Assembly (NCBI RefSeq): GCF_000193495.2
Contig: NZ_AP023410.1
Span: forward strand, 3,433,501 to 3,497,500
From: Acetobacter aceti NBRC 14818
Lineage (GTDB): Bacteria; Pseudomonadota; Alphaproteobacteria; Acetobacterales; Acetobacteraceae
Reading direction: 5' to 3'
Length of the DNA: 64,000 bases
Under the pieces are notes generated by a model that saw only the letters and a program-made list of their open reading frames with translations, had not been told where the DNA came from and made no database searches. The translations under genes were made by a program, and so were the position numbers. Below, one piece after another: positions 54,896 through 63,943 of the stretch (positions are counted from its first letter, which is position 1; each line of letters begins with the position of its first letter).

Positions 54896-57808
54896 ATGAT
54901 ATCCCGCCCGCTTTTTTCGCAGTCGATCTTCCGAAATCAGGCCCTCGCCGGTTTCCCGCAGTATTCTACGGGATGGGGCCGTGTGCCTGGCGGCTCCATC
55001 GCATGGTCATGGGGCGCTCTGGTGGTGCAGGCGACAGGTCTTTCCGGCGATCGGAATGGCGGTGATCTGCGGGTCTCTTCCGATGATCGACTTGAAGGCG
55101 GTCACGGTGGCGGTGGGTCTGACGGTGACGGTTCCGGGGGCGATGGCGGTTCCAAGCCGCCTTTCTGGGGCGGTCCGCCACGTCGTCCGCGTTTCCGCAT
55201 GTGGCGGAAACTGCTGGGAACGACTGTGGCCGTGTTGCTGCTTGGGACGGCGACGGCGGGCGTAGTCGTCTGGTATAAATATGCCGGTCTGGTGTCAGAC
55301 CTGCCGACCGTCGAGGGGTTGCGGTCCTATCAGCCGCCGGTGATGAGCCGCCTTTACTCCGGTGATGACCGGCTCATTGCCGAACTTGCGGCGGAACGAC
55401 GGGTCTTCGTGCCCTATTCGGCCATTCCGGATCGCGTGAAGAATGCTTTCCTCGCCGCCGAGGACCAGAAATTCTGGTCCCATAAAGGCATTGATCCGGT
55501 CGCCATTCTGCGTGCGGGCCTGACGGATCTGTCGCGCGGCAAGGGACGGCGACCGCTCGGGGCTTCGACCATCACCCAGCAGGTCGCCCGAATCATGCTA
55601 CTGGGCTCGAACGCCCTGTCCATGGAACGCAAGGCCAAGGAGGCCCTGCTGGCTCTGCGCGTGGAGCAGGTGCTGCCCAAAGAGAAAATTCTCGAAATCT
55701 ATCTCAATGAAATCTATCTCGGTGACGGCGCTTACGGTATTGGCGCGGCGTCGCAGGCCTATTTCAACAAGCCGCTTGATCAGCTTGATGATTCCGAGGC
55801 TGCCTTTCTCGCGGCGCTTCCAAAATCTCCGACCAACTACAATCCTTACCGTTTCCCGGATGCAGCGCGTAACCGCCGTAACTGGATTCTGGATCGTATG
55901 CAGGAACTGGGCTGGCTTGACGCGCAGTCTGCTGAAGCGGCCCGACAGGAAGCGCTCGCTACGAAAAGTTTTCGACGCCCTGGACCGGCTCCCGGTTCGG
56001 AGTGGTTCAGCGAGGAAGTGCGTCGTGAGCTGATCGAGAAATACGGCGTTCAGCAGACCATGCAGGGTGGTCTGGACGTGCATACAAGTTTCGATCCCGC
56101 CTTGCAGACCTCCGTCACGGCGGCGCTGCGGGACGGGCTCATGACCTACGACCGCTCGCACGGTGGCTGGCGTGGTGCCGTGGGGCATCTTGATGCTGTC
56201 ACGCGCAGCACGGCTCTGGACGAAGCGACATGGAGCGCCGCACTGGCTGCTGCGCCGCATCCAAGCGGCATGTTGGATCGCTGGCGTCTGGCGGTCGTGC
56301 TGGATCCAGGAAACGGCAGCGTTGGCTGGCTTGAGAGCGGCACGCCTCATCGTGCTGCGTTACTGGCGAAAGATCTGGGTTGGATGCGGGTTTATCGGGC
56401 GCTGCGTCCCGGCGATCTGCTGATGGTCGAGCCACAGGCCGAGGGGGGGCGTGTAGCGATCCGTCAGATCCCGCGTGTCGAAGGCGCGGTCGTGACGATG
56501 GATGTTCACACGGGACGCGTGCTGGCCATGTCGGGTGGCTGGTCGTTTGAATCGTCTCAGTTCAACCGGGCCTCGCAGGCGATGCGTCAGCCGGGATCGT
56601 CCTTCAAGCCGTTCGTCTATCTGACAGCGATGGAGCAGGGGATTTCCCCGTCCCAGAAGTTCGATGATTCCGCCGTTTCCTACGGAAGCTGGCATCCCAA
56701 CAACTATGAAAAGGATTTCTGGGGCGCGACGACACTGCATGACGCCCTGAGAGAGTCCCGTAACCTCGTCACCATCCGTCTCGCCGCGCATATCGGTATC
56801 AAGAGCGTCGCCAAGATCGCCGAGGATATCGGTCTGGTGCAGAACATGCCGCATGTGCTGCCGGCAGCTCTGGGTGCTGTGGAAACAACGGTGCTGAGGG
56901 AAGCCGGAGCCTATGCTTCCATCGCCAATGGCGGGCGCAAGGTGACGCCGACGCTGATCGACGATGTGCAGGACCGGAACGGCCATATCCTCTGGCGTCC
57001 GGAGGGTTTAGCCCTGTCGTCTGCGGCTCAGCCGCAGGGAGCTGCTCCCGTTGGAGATGAACCCAATGCCGTGTTCCCCGTTGCTGGACAGGGCGATGAT
57101 GCTTCCGGGCGTCCAGCAGCGTCGCCAACATCTACCGGGACGGTCGCTTCGGACGCGGTTCAGTCGGATGTGCCTGTTCTGACGGATACACGTCCGGCTG
57201 TGAGCAGTGAGGCCAGCGCGTTCCAGATCACCACGATGATGCAGGATGTCATCAAACGCGGCACCGGTGTGCAGGCGGGTAAGGAGATCGACAACCCGAT
57301 CGCGGGCAAGACCGGCACCAGTCAGGACTTCAATGACGCCTGGTTCGCGGGATATTCCGCCGATCTGGTTACGGTTGTCTGGATCGGCTTCGATCAGCCG
57401 CAGTCGCTTGGCAAGAATGAAACCGGCGGCACCATCGCAGGACCGATCTGGAACCGGATCATGAAGGTGGCGCTGGAAGGCCGACCCAAGCTTGATTTTC
57501 CTGTGCCTGAGGGCGTGACGCTAGTGCGTTATGACACCGGGCGCGGCGTGACGGTTGATGCGTTCAAGAACGATCAGGTGCCGGGTGATAGTTCCAGCTT
57601 TGCTGCCGGTAGCCCTGGAACGGGAGAGCTGACGGCTGCGGATACGGGTGCGGAAAACCTGCCTGATTCCGAAAGTGATATGTCGTCTGGTGGCGCTTCC
57701 GAAAGCAGCGCGCCCAGCAGTAGTGGTAGTGGGACAAATTCTGCGGCAACACCTGCACCAGCGCAGCAGCCGTCGGGTGGCGATATCGGCATGGGCGGGC
57801 TTTATTGA
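54896..57808 (+). CDS. bifunctional class A penicillin-binding protein (PBP1-type)
   Basis: 970 aa from ATG 54896; the frame is open to 54773 and the start is uncertain. Layout: Gly/Asp-rich cytoplasmic tail (about 55-100), membrane helix (about 108-128), GT51 glycosyltransferase with EDQKFWSHKGIDP (about 188) and GASTITQQVAR, and transpeptidase with SSFK (about 567), SRN (about 619) and KTGT (about 803). It polymerises and cross-links peptidoglycan. The 90-residue C-terminal tail is Ser/Gly/Ala/Pro-rich and probably disordered. The last 7 bp overlap the end of a frameshifted gene on the other strand. Confidence 0.93.
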   Translation: MISRPLFSQSIFRNQALAGFPQYSTGWGRVPGGSIAWSWGALVVQATGLSGDRNGGDLRVSSDDRLEGGHGGGGSDGDGSGGDGGSKPPFWGGPPRRPRFRMWRKLLGTTVAVLLLGTATAGVVVWYKYAGLVSDLPTVEGLRSYQPPVMSRLYSGDDRLIAELAAERRVFVPYSAIPDRVKNAFLAAEDQKFWSHKGIDPVAILRAGLTDLSRGKGRRPLGASTITQQVARIMLLGSNALSMERKAKEALLALRVEQVLPKEKILEIYLNEIYLGDGAYGIGAASQAYFNKPLDQLDDSEAAFLAALPKSPTNYNPYRFPDAARNRRNWILDRMQELGWLDAQSAEAARQEALATKSFRRPGPAPGSEWFSEEVRRELIEKYGVQQTMQGGLDVHTSFDPALQTSVTAALRDGLMTYDRSHGGWRGAVGHLDAVTRSTALDEATWSAALAAAPHPSGMLDRWRLAVVLDPGNGSVGWLESGTPHRAALLAKDLGWMRVYRALRPGDLLMVEPQAEGGRVAIRQIPRVEGAVVTMDVHTGRVLAMSGGWSFESSQFNRASQAMRQPGSSFKPFVYLTAMEQGISPSQKFDDSAVSYGSWHPNNYEKDFWGATTLHDALRESRNLVTIRLAAHIGIKSVAKIAEDIGLVQNMPHVLPAALGAVETTVLREAGAYASIANGGRKVTPTLIDDVQDRNGHILWRPEGLALSSAAQPQGAAPVGDEPNAVFPVAGQGDDASGRPAASPTSTGTVASDAVQSDVPVLTDTRPAVSSEASAFQITTMMQDVIKRGTGVQAGKEIDNPIAGKTGTSQDFNDAWFAGYSADLVTVVWIGFDQPQSLGKNETGGTIAGPIWNRIMKVALEGRPKLDFPVPEGVTLVRYDTGRGVTVDAFKNDQVPGDSSSFAAGSPGTGELTAADTGAENLPDSESDMSSGGASESSAPSSSGSGTNSAATPAPAQQPSGGDIGMGGLY

Positions 57809-58124
57809 GGAGCAGAAGGAGAGGTTGGTCTCAGTATCCATGTCGTGATGTAATCAGGATCAGTTACGATTTCCCCTGTCTGTCTCAGTCGGTATTCTCC
57901 CGGTTCGGCGGGATGAATCGACTGCATATCCGGGGGGGGAGATTGTAGGTGTTTCCTTTCCGTGAGCCTTCGAGGCGGAGTGTAATGCCTCTTTCCGGGT
58001 CGCAGTGTGTGACGACACCGAAAAACTGTTCGTATGAGCAGCTGTCTCCCACCTCGCGGGTCAGGCCGATCAGCAAGGTGCAGCCGATAAGGTTTTTTGC
58101 AAGGGTTTCGTCCCAGAGGTGCAT
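57802..58124 (-). pseudogene. conserved small protein gene interrupted at an eight-C tract
   Basis: From ATG 58124 the frame reads AKNLIGCTLLIGLTREVGD, FFGVVTHCDPERGITLRLEG and NTYNLPP, then runs out of frame and stops after 79 aa at 57885. At the minus-strand run of eight C (57932-57939), removing one C restores PPDMQSIHPAEPGEYRLRQT and GEIVTDPDYITTWILRP, ending at TAA 57802-57804, about 106 aa. The restored end matches the PAxPGEYRLRSTGE pattern of a small conserved family I know only as uncharacterised. So it is either a homopolymer slippage mutant, a phase-variable gene or a sequencing error. Confidence 0.75.
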
Positions 58125-58300
58125 GCAGGCGACCTTTTTCTGTCGATCGGATGAAGTGCCGTTATTTTTTATTGTTCAGGTTGAAGCAAATTTAATGGGC
58201 TCTGTTTCCTCCTCGTTTTCTTTGTGAGGGATGACAGCCGCGCCGCCTGCCTGTATTCAGCGCCGTTCAGATAACCCCGAAAGACGGAGTCACGGTCGCC

Positions 58301-59432
58301 ATGTCCGCCGAGACAGAAGCGCTCAACGAGCAGATCAAGCAGTCGGTTGCGCTGCTGAGGAGGCATCTTTGACTGGGATGTCGCCCAGGGCAGACTTGCC
58401 GAACTGAACAACCGGGCCGAAGACCCGGATCTCTGGAATGATGCCGAGGCCGCGCAGAAGATGATGCGCGAACGTACGCTTCTGGCCAACCAGATCGAGG
58501 GCGTGCAGAACCTCGAAAATGAGGTCGAGGATACGCTCGAACTCATCAGCATGGCCGAGGAAGAAGGCGACGCGGATATGGTCGCCGACGGCATGAAGAC
58601 GCTCAACCGTCTGGCCGAAGAAGCCAAACGTCGGGAGACAGAAAGCCTTCTGTCGGGTGAAGCCGATTCGAACGACTGCTATCTTGAGGTGAACGCAGGT
58701 GCTGGCGGTACGGAGGCTCAGGACTGGGCCGAGATGCTGCTGCGGATGTACAGCCGCTGGGCTGAAGCGCATGGTTACAAGCTGACCATGATCGAAAGCT
58801 CGGAGGGCGAGCAGGCGGGGCTGAAATCGGCGACGATTCAGGTTTCCGGCCCGAATGCTTATGGCTGGCTGAAGACGGAAGCGGGCGTGCATCGTCTCGT
58901 GCGGATTTCGCCGTTCGATGCTGCGGCGCGTCGTCAGACGTCCTTTGCGTCGGTCTGGGTCTTCCCTGTGGTCGATGACACGATCGAGATTGAAATCAAT
59001 GAAGCCGACCTGAAGGTCGATACATTCCGTGCTTCCGGCGCGGGTGGACAGCACGTCAACAAGACTGAGTCCGCTATCCGTATCACGCACGTTCCGACCG
59101 GCATCATCGTGGCGTGTCAGACGGACCGTTCCCAGCATCGCAACCGTGCGACGGCCATGGGGATGCTGAAGGCCCGTATGTACGAGGCTGAACTCCAGAG
59201 GCGGGAAGCTGCCGCTGCCCAGACGGAAGCGGCCAAGACGGATATCGGCTGGGGACACCAGATCCGTTCCTACGTTCTGGCCCCTTATCAGATGGTGAAA
59301 GACCTTCGGACGAACGTTGAGAAGGGCAATCCGGACGCTGTTCTTGACGGCGATCTGGATGATTTCATGGCGGCATCCCTTGCCGCACGTGTTGGAGCGA
59401 CACGCTCTGAAGCCAGCGCTTCCGCGCAATAG
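58301..59432 (+). CDS. prfB: peptide chain release factor 2 (programmed +1 frameshift)
   Basis: RF2 ends translation at UGA and UAA. Frame 1 runs ATG 58301 to CTT (codon 23), then an in-frame TGA (58370-58372). Slipping +1 at CTT-T gives DWDVAQGRLAELNNRAEDPD and continues to 59432, 376 aa in all. The mature protein has the UGA-reading motif SPF (RISPFDAAARRQTSF) and catalytic GGQ (SGAGGQHVNKTESAI). The arrangement copies the autoregulatory site of E. coli prfB. An annotation of only 58461-59432 would miss the N-terminus. Confidence 0.97.
58358..58373 (+). promoter_or_regulatory. prfB programmed +1 frameshift site
   Basis: AGGAGG (58358-58363) acts as an internal Shine-Dalgarno, then three nt (CAT), then the slippery CTT-TGA-C (58367-58373). 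The spacing equals that of E. coli (AGGGGG-UAU-CUU-UGA-C), and the SD here is an even better match. Low RF2 lets ribosomes slip forward; high RF2 ends translation at UGA. Confidence 0.97.
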
Positions 59433-59499
59433 GTGAGTACGGGGGCGGCCATATGAGTCGAAACCTGTAACGCCTGAATCGTAAAATTAAATTTAGATT

Positions 59500-59534
59500 A
59501 GCCTCTATCTCATGTGAGACAGGGGCTTTTTTTG
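59500..59534 (+). terminator. Rho-independent terminator of prfB
   Basis: AGCCTCT-a-TCTCA pairs with TGAGA-c-AGGGGCT around a tight turn, followed by seven T (one G-U pair and one mismatch). It lies about 70 nt after the prfB stop. Confidence 0.85.
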
Positions 59535-59955
59535 TATTCCATAATTTTTATCGGACGGTCAGCTTCACTGCCTTCATGAGATGGGTGTCATAAAGGCGTT
59601 GCTCCAGCGTCTTGATAAGGCGATATAAAGATAATCTATGACGTTATATTTTTGGATGAATTCGGCAAGGTTACGTATTGCCGCCGAAAAGCTCTTTCGA
59701 TTAATATATCGAAATCGAAACATTTAGGATTCTGTATTGTGCAGGATAAATGCATGGGAAATGATTTGTGTAAGGAGAGGTTTGGCATCTTGACTTCTGC
59801 CCCCGTCGATAGCCCAATCACGGTAATGCAGGTGCCTCGCAGATGCGCTCCCCTGTCTTTCGCCAGAAAGCGAAGGCAGGTCGGGTTGTTGTCTGTTGTC
59901 GCAGGAATGCATCAAGGTCGAGCCGTCTGACATCAGACCAGGGAGAGTTTCGAGT
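59535..59955. other. long leader before the tonB operon, no gene supported
   Basis: About 420 bp, AT-rich up to 59760. Short open frames (59652-59930 plus strand, 59636-59821 minus strand) have no protein-like character. It holds two inverted repeats: CGGCAA/TTGCCG (59663-59683) and the perfect TTTCGAT/ATCGAAA (59695-59714). The tonB promoter should lie here. Confidence 0.45.
59695..59714. promoter_or_regulatory. perfect inverted repeat upstream of tonB
   Basis: TTTCGAT, six nt, ATCGAAA; 7-bp arms, about 240 bp upstream of the tonB ATG in an AT-rich stretch. It may bind a dimeric regulator. It does not match the classical Fur box well; iron control is inferred only from the downstream genes. 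Confidence 0.35.
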
Positions 59956-60618
59956 ATGCTGGACTACGCGCAACAGCGACGTGACCCGACATTAAAGATT
60001 GCTGGCGTCTCAGGTGTCGCTGTGGTGTGCGGGATTCTTGGCGTGGTCTATTTTACCTGGAAAGATAAGGTGTCGGTGCCTGTCATACAGCCACCGCTCA
60101 AGGCGACTGTCATTCCGGAGGTAAAACCACCCCCACCGCCACCACCCCCACCACCACCGCCGCAGATGACCTCGCCGCCTCCACCATATGTGCCGCCCCC
60201 AAAGATCAAGGTGCAGCCGCCACCGCGTCCGGTAGTGCGTCATGTGACGCACACGCCGCCGCCCAAGCCCATGCCGCCGGCTAAGGTCACGCCGACAACC
60301 CCGGTGCAGGCTCCTGTCGGTCCTCCGGTTCCGGACCATCTGGCTGGTTCCACGCCGTTGAACCATGTGGAGCTGCATTATCCTGATGAGGCGCAGGATG
60401 AAGGGCGGGAAGGGCATGTCACACTTGTCTGTGACGTGGAGCCGACGGGAATGACCGATAACTGTACTGTAACAAGCGTCAAAGGCGGTCAGGACTTCGC
60501 TGCCGCAGCGCTGCAGTATGTTCGTAAATCCCGTTATCAGCCAGCTACCGCCAATGGTGTTCCGGTCAAGGAATTCCATCACACCTATACGATTACTTTC
60601 AGCCTGAGTGATAACTGA
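59956..60618 (+). CDS. tonB: TonB-type energy transducer
   Basis: 220 aa: short cytoplasmic N-terminus, membrane helix (about residues 17-36, IAGVSGVAVVCGILGVVYF), a proline-rich periplasmic linker (a run of consecutive prolines near residues 57-70) and the C-terminal TonB domain with GREGHVTLVCDVEPTGM and FHHTYTITFSL. It carries proton-motive energy to outer-membrane receptors. ATG 59956 has GGGAGAG 8 nt upstream. First gene of a tonB-exbB-exbD-exbD-TPR operon. Confidence 0.93.
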   Translation: MLDYAQQRRDPTLKIAGVSGVAVVCGILGVVYFTWKDKVSVPVIQPPLKATVIPEVKPPPPPPPPPPPPQMTSPPPPYVPPPKIKVQPPPRPVVRHVTHTPPPKPMPPAKVTPTTPVQAPVGPPVPDHLAGSTPLNHVELHYPDEAQDEGREGHVTLVCDVEPTGMTDNCTVTSVKGGQDFAAAALQYVRKSRYQPATANGVPVKEFHHTYTITFSLSDN

Positions 60619-60681
60619 CCGTATTTGAAACTGTGGCTGTTCGATAATGCTATGGTTCTACCAGATGAGGACACTGACTCG

Positions 60682-61659
60682 ATGATCCGACTGCTACGCC
60701 GCCTGCCTTATTCCGCGCTGGCCATCCCGTCTCTGGCTGTTCTTCTGAGCACTGCGGCTCCAGTGGTGGCGCTTGCTCAGGATGCGGCTGCTCCTGCCGC
60801 ATCGGCTCCTGCTCCGGATGCTGCTCCCCCGGCTGCTCCTGCAGCCGAGGCTCCTGCTCCTGCCGCTGCTCCGGCAGACGCACCTGCGCCTGCAGCTCCT
60901 TCCGAGGCTTCGGACGCACCGGCCGCTCATGCTGCTCCGGCGACGGCTGTTGAAAATCCGTATGGACTGGGTGCTCTGTGGGGTAATGGGGATATCGTGG
61001 CACGCACCGTGCTGGTCATCCTCGTGGTGATGTCGCTCGGTACATGGTACATCATGATCACCAAGTTCCTTGAGCAGGCCAAGCTTTTTGCGGCTGACCG
61101 CGATGCGACAAAGCATTTCTGGACCAAGCCCTCCCTTCAGGAAGGTGCGACTGCCCTGAAAGCGACTTCGCCTTTCCGCTACATTGCAGATACCGGTATT
61201 GTTGCTGCTGAGCATCACGAAGGCACGATGCAGGAGTCCATCGATCTGACCGACTGGACCTCTTCCCAGATCCACCGTGCGGTTGATTCCGTGCAGAGCG
61301 ATCTTCAGAGCGGTCTGGCCTTCCTCGGCACAGTTGGTTCAACATCTCCGTTCGTCGGACTGTTCGGAACGGTCTGGGGTATCTATCACGCCCTGACAGC
61401 CATCGGCATCGCCGGTCAGGCTTCCATCGACAAGGTTGCTGGTCCGGTGGGTGAATCCCTGATCATGACGGCAATCGGTCTCGGCACCGCTGTTCCTGCC
61501 GTGCTCGGCTACAACCTGCTTGTCCGCCGTAACAAGACTGCCATGGAGAGTATCCGCAACTTTGCTGCTGATCTTCAGTCCATCATGATCGGTGGTTTCC
61601 GTCATGGCACTGTCCGTCCGGGCAGCAAGACCTCTTCCACTCCTGCTCAAGGTGCCTGA
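60682..61659 (+). CDS. exbB: ExbB/TolQ-family proton channel
   Basis: 325 aa from ATG 60682 (MIRLLRRLPYSALAIP), giving a signal peptide (cut near residue 33, VALAQ) and a long Ala/Pro-rich periplasmic arm (about 34-90), then three membrane helices of the MotA/TolQ/ExbB domain: LVILVVMSLGTWYIMITKF, FLGTVGSTSPFVGLFGTVWG and LIMTAIGLGTAVPAVLGYN. The extended N-terminus is typical of alphaproteobacterial ExbB. ATG 60652 is an alternative. The next gene starts 2 nt after its stop. Confidence 0.93.
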   Translation: MIRLLRRLPYSALAIPSLAVLLSTAAPVVALAQDAAAPAASAPAPDAAPPAAPAAEAPAPAAAPADAPAPAAPSEASDAPAAHAAPATAVENPYGLGALWGNGDIVARTVLVILVVMSLGTWYIMITKFLEQAKLFAADRDATKHFWTKPSLQEGATALKATSPFRYIADTGIVAAEHHEGTMQESIDLTDWTSSQIHRAVDSVQSDLQSGLAFLGTVGSTSPFVGLFGTVWGIYHALTAIGIAGQASIDKVAGPVGESLIMTAIGLGTAVPAVLGYNLLVRRNKTAMESIRNFAADLQSIMIGGFRHGTVRPGSKTSSTPAQGA

Positions 61660-61661
61660 TC

Positions 61662-62084
61662 ATGGGGATGTCTGTAGGCGGAGGCGATGACGAGGACACC
61701 GTCCTCTCTGATATCAACACGACACCTCTTGTAGATGTCATGCTTGTTCTTCTCATCATCTTCCTCATCACCATTCCTGTGGCGACACACTCGGTGAAGG
61801 TTGACCTGCCTAAAGACGTCAATCAGCCAAGCAAGATCATGCCTGACAACATCACTCTGGCGGTTACGCCGGACGGTCAGGCCTGGTGGGATCAGAGCCC
61901 CATCCGTGATCATGCGGACCTGATGGCGAGGCTGGAAAAGGTTGCGGCAAAAAAGCCGCAGCCGCAGATCATGATCCGTGGTGACGCCAATGCCCGCTAT
62001 GAGGCTGTCGGCAAGCTGGTAGCTGCCTGTCAGGAAGCGGGCGTGATGCGGGTCGATTTCATTATCGAGGCGCCTCATAACTGA
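61662..62084 (+). CDS. exbD: ExbD proton-channel subunit, first copy
   Basis: 140 aa: cytoplasmic start, one membrane helix beginning with the proton-carrying Asp in NTTPLVDVMLVLLIIFLITI (residues about 19-38), periplasmic domain (SVKVDLPKDVNQPS, IMIRGDANARYEAVGKL). Forms the ExbB5-ExbD2 motor with the upstream ExbB. It is followed by a 117-bp gap and a second exbD. Confidence 0.93.
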   Translation: MGMSVGGGDDEDTVLSDINTTPLVDVMLVLLIIFLITIPVATHSVKVDLPKDVNQPSKIMPDNITLAVTPDGQAWWDQSPIRDHADLMARLEKVAAKKPQPQIMIRGDANARYEAVGKLVAACQEAGVMRVDFIIEAPHN

Positions 62085-62201
62085 GGCGTCCCCTGAAATG
62101 GCCTGTACGTGTCAGGTGTGAATATCGTTTGTTACCAATAAACTGCATTGCCTTGTATGAATGTGCGCGATGCAGGGTTCAGCTGAGAAAGTGATTCTTC
62201 C

Positions 62202-62636
62202 ATGGGTATGAATCTGGGTTCCGGAGGCGACGAAGACGAAGGTATCGTCGATATCAACACCACACCGCTGATCGACGTGATGCTGGTTCTCCTGATCATG
62301 CTGATCATCACGATTCCGCTTCAGACACAGTCGGTTTCGATGAATCTGCCGCAGGGAGATCCGCCGCCTCCGACAGAGCAGGAAAGCAAGGTCGTAAATG
62401 TCGTTATCGACTTTGACAATTCGATCACCTGGAACGGTAATCCCGTCACCAGTGAAGGTGATCTTGTGTCCCTGTTCCAGTCGGCTGCAGCTGAACCCGA
62501 TCAGCCGGAAATGCATATTAACCCCAACCGTCTTGCGGATTATAAAACGGTAGCCCATGTTCTTGCCGATGCGCAGCGTCTGGGCATCAGGAAGCTTGGC
62601 ATCGTCGGGCAGGACCAGTTTATGGGAGCACAGTAA
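62202..62636 (+). CDS. ExbD proton-channel subunit, second copy
   Basis: 144 aa, also ExbD/TolR-type: NTTPLIDVMLVLLIMLIITI with the membrane Asp, then SVSMNLPQGDPPPP and the periplasmic part (INPNRLADYKTVAHVLADAQ). It differs widely from the first copy outside the helix, so duplication is old. Two ExbD paralogues in one tonB operon are known, for example, from Xanthomonas, where the second is required only for some substrates. Confidence 0.9.
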   Translation: MGMNLGSGGDEDEGIVDINTTPLIDVMLVLLIMLIITIPLQTQSVSMNLPQGDPPPPTEQESKVVNVVIDFDNSITWNGNPVTSEGDLVSLFQSAAAEPDQPEMHINPNRLADYKTVAHVLADAQRLGIRKLGIVGQDQFMGAQ

Positions 62637-62640
62637 GGTC

Positions 62641-63882
62641 ATGACATTGCGGTTTATTCGTCTGCCATTCGCAATTCGTGCCCTTTGTCTTGCGCCTCTC
62701 TGTTTTACGGCTGTTTCGATCGGTCATGCCGAGGACAATCTCAATCCGGCTGTCGCCAAATCCCTTGAGGCAGCAGGAAATTCTCTTTCCGCCCATAATT
62801 ACACTCAGGCCATGCAGGATGTGACGACTGCCGACAGCGTTTCGGGCAAGAGTGATTATGACTCTTATGTGATCGAGCAGATGCGTGGCGCCATTGCGGC
62901 GCAGTCGGGTGACCGGGCGGTGATGACGTCGTCCTACGACAAGCTGATTGCTTCTTCGAGAACGCCCCGTGATACCAAGGCGCAGCTGCTTCAGGCCGAA
63001 GCGACCGTGGCCTATACAGCCAAGGATTATCCGGCTGCGGCTGCCGGGTTTGAACGGTATCTGAAAGAGATCGGCCCGAATGCGGATATCGAGAAATATC
63101 TCATTCAGGCTTATTATCTTCAGAAAGATTACGCCAACGCGGCCCGTGTGCAGAAAAAGCTGGTCGACGAGACGCTGAAGGCGAAGAAACTGCCGTCCGA
63201 GAATGAGCTGCTGATGCTGGCGTCCTGCCAGACCCAACTCAAGGATACGGCAGGGCAGATGCACACCTATACGCTGCTGGCCACCTATTATCCGAAGCCG
63301 GATTACTGGGAACAGCTGCTGCATAGCCTTGTCACCAACAACAAATTGCCTCCGGCGCTTCAGCTGGATGTGTATCGGATCCGTCTGGCTGCCGGTAACC
63401 TGAAACAGCCGTCTGATTTTATCGATGCTGCTGAAATCGCCACCCAGATGGGACTGCCCCGCGTGGGACTGGACATCATGTCGCAGGGTTACACGCTTGG
63501 TGTCCTGGGGCAGGGTGCCGGTGCCGACCGTCAGGTAAAGCTGCGTAACTTCATCAGCGCGGCAGCGGACAAGAAGCAGGCGTCGCTTGCAACGGACGAA
63601 GCGACTGCCGCGAAGGCGAAGACTGGCGATCAGCTTCTGTTCGTGGGTTATAATTACGTCTCGTTCGGTCAGGCCGATAAGGGACTGTCCCTTATGAAAC
63701 AGGCGATCGAAAAAGGTGTGGCTGACGTTGGTATGGCTCGGCTGAGACTGGGTGAAGCCCAGATGGACGCTGGTCAGACAGCTAACGCCATCGCGACTTT
63801 CCAGACGGTTGAAGGAGATAGTGCGGCGCATGATATCGCACAGCTCTGGATACTGAAGCTGAAAAGCGCCTCGAGTAAATAA
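62641..63882 (+). CDS. exported TPR-like protein of the tonB operon
   Basis: 413 aa, starting 4 bp after the second exbD. Signal peptide (residues 1-30, ending GHAE), then helical repeats of TPR/Sel1 type: AGNSLSAHNYTQAMQDVTTA, DYPAAAAGFERYLKEIGPNA, YLQKDYANAARVQKKLVDE and GVADVGMARLRLGEAQMDAG. Periplasmic TPR proteins (TtpC-like) act with some TonB systems; here the tie is inferred from the operon. No enzyme motif seen. Confidence 0.85.
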   Translation: MTLRFIRLPFAIRALCLAPLCFTAVSIGHAEDNLNPAVAKSLEAAGNSLSAHNYTQAMQDVTTADSVSGKSDYDSYVIEQMRGAIAAQSGDRAVMTSSYDKLIASSRTPRDTKAQLLQAEATVAYTAKDYPAAAAGFERYLKEIGPNADIEKYLIQAYYLQKDYANAARVQKKLVDETLKAKKLPSENELLMLASCQTQLKDTAGQMHTYTLLATYYPKPDYWEQLLHSLVTNNKLPPALQLDVYRIRLAAGNLKQPSDFIDAAEIATQMGLPRVGLDIMSQGYTLGVLGQGAGADRQVKLRNFISAAADKKQASLATDEATAAKAKTGDQLLFVGYNYVSFGQADKGLSLMKQAIEKGVADVGMARLRLGEAQMDAGQTANAIATFQTVEGDSAAHDIAQLWILKLKSASSK

Positions 63883-63889
63883 ACACAAT

Positions 63890-63943
63890 ACAGCGGCCCG
63901 TCGTCTTCGTCCGTTCATTGGAGGATACGAATGAGGCCGCTGT
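63890..63943 (+). terminator. possible terminator of the tonB operon
   Basis: ACAGCGGCC (63890-63898) pairs with GGCCGCTGT (63935-63943), a perfect 9-bp outer stem with inner TTCGT/ACGAA pairing, ending in TCTTTCG. The loop contains a good Shine-Dalgarno and ATG, so it may instead shield a start codon. Confidence 0.45.

Noticed and set aside
59636..59930. Small frames on both strands in the tonB leader
   Set aside because: No ribosome-binding site of quality, no hydrophobic or domain pattern, and they overlap each other.
62620..63918. 432-aa minus-strand frame opposite the TPR gene
   Set aside because: Antisense shadow; the plus-strand protein has a signal peptide, repeats and operon position.
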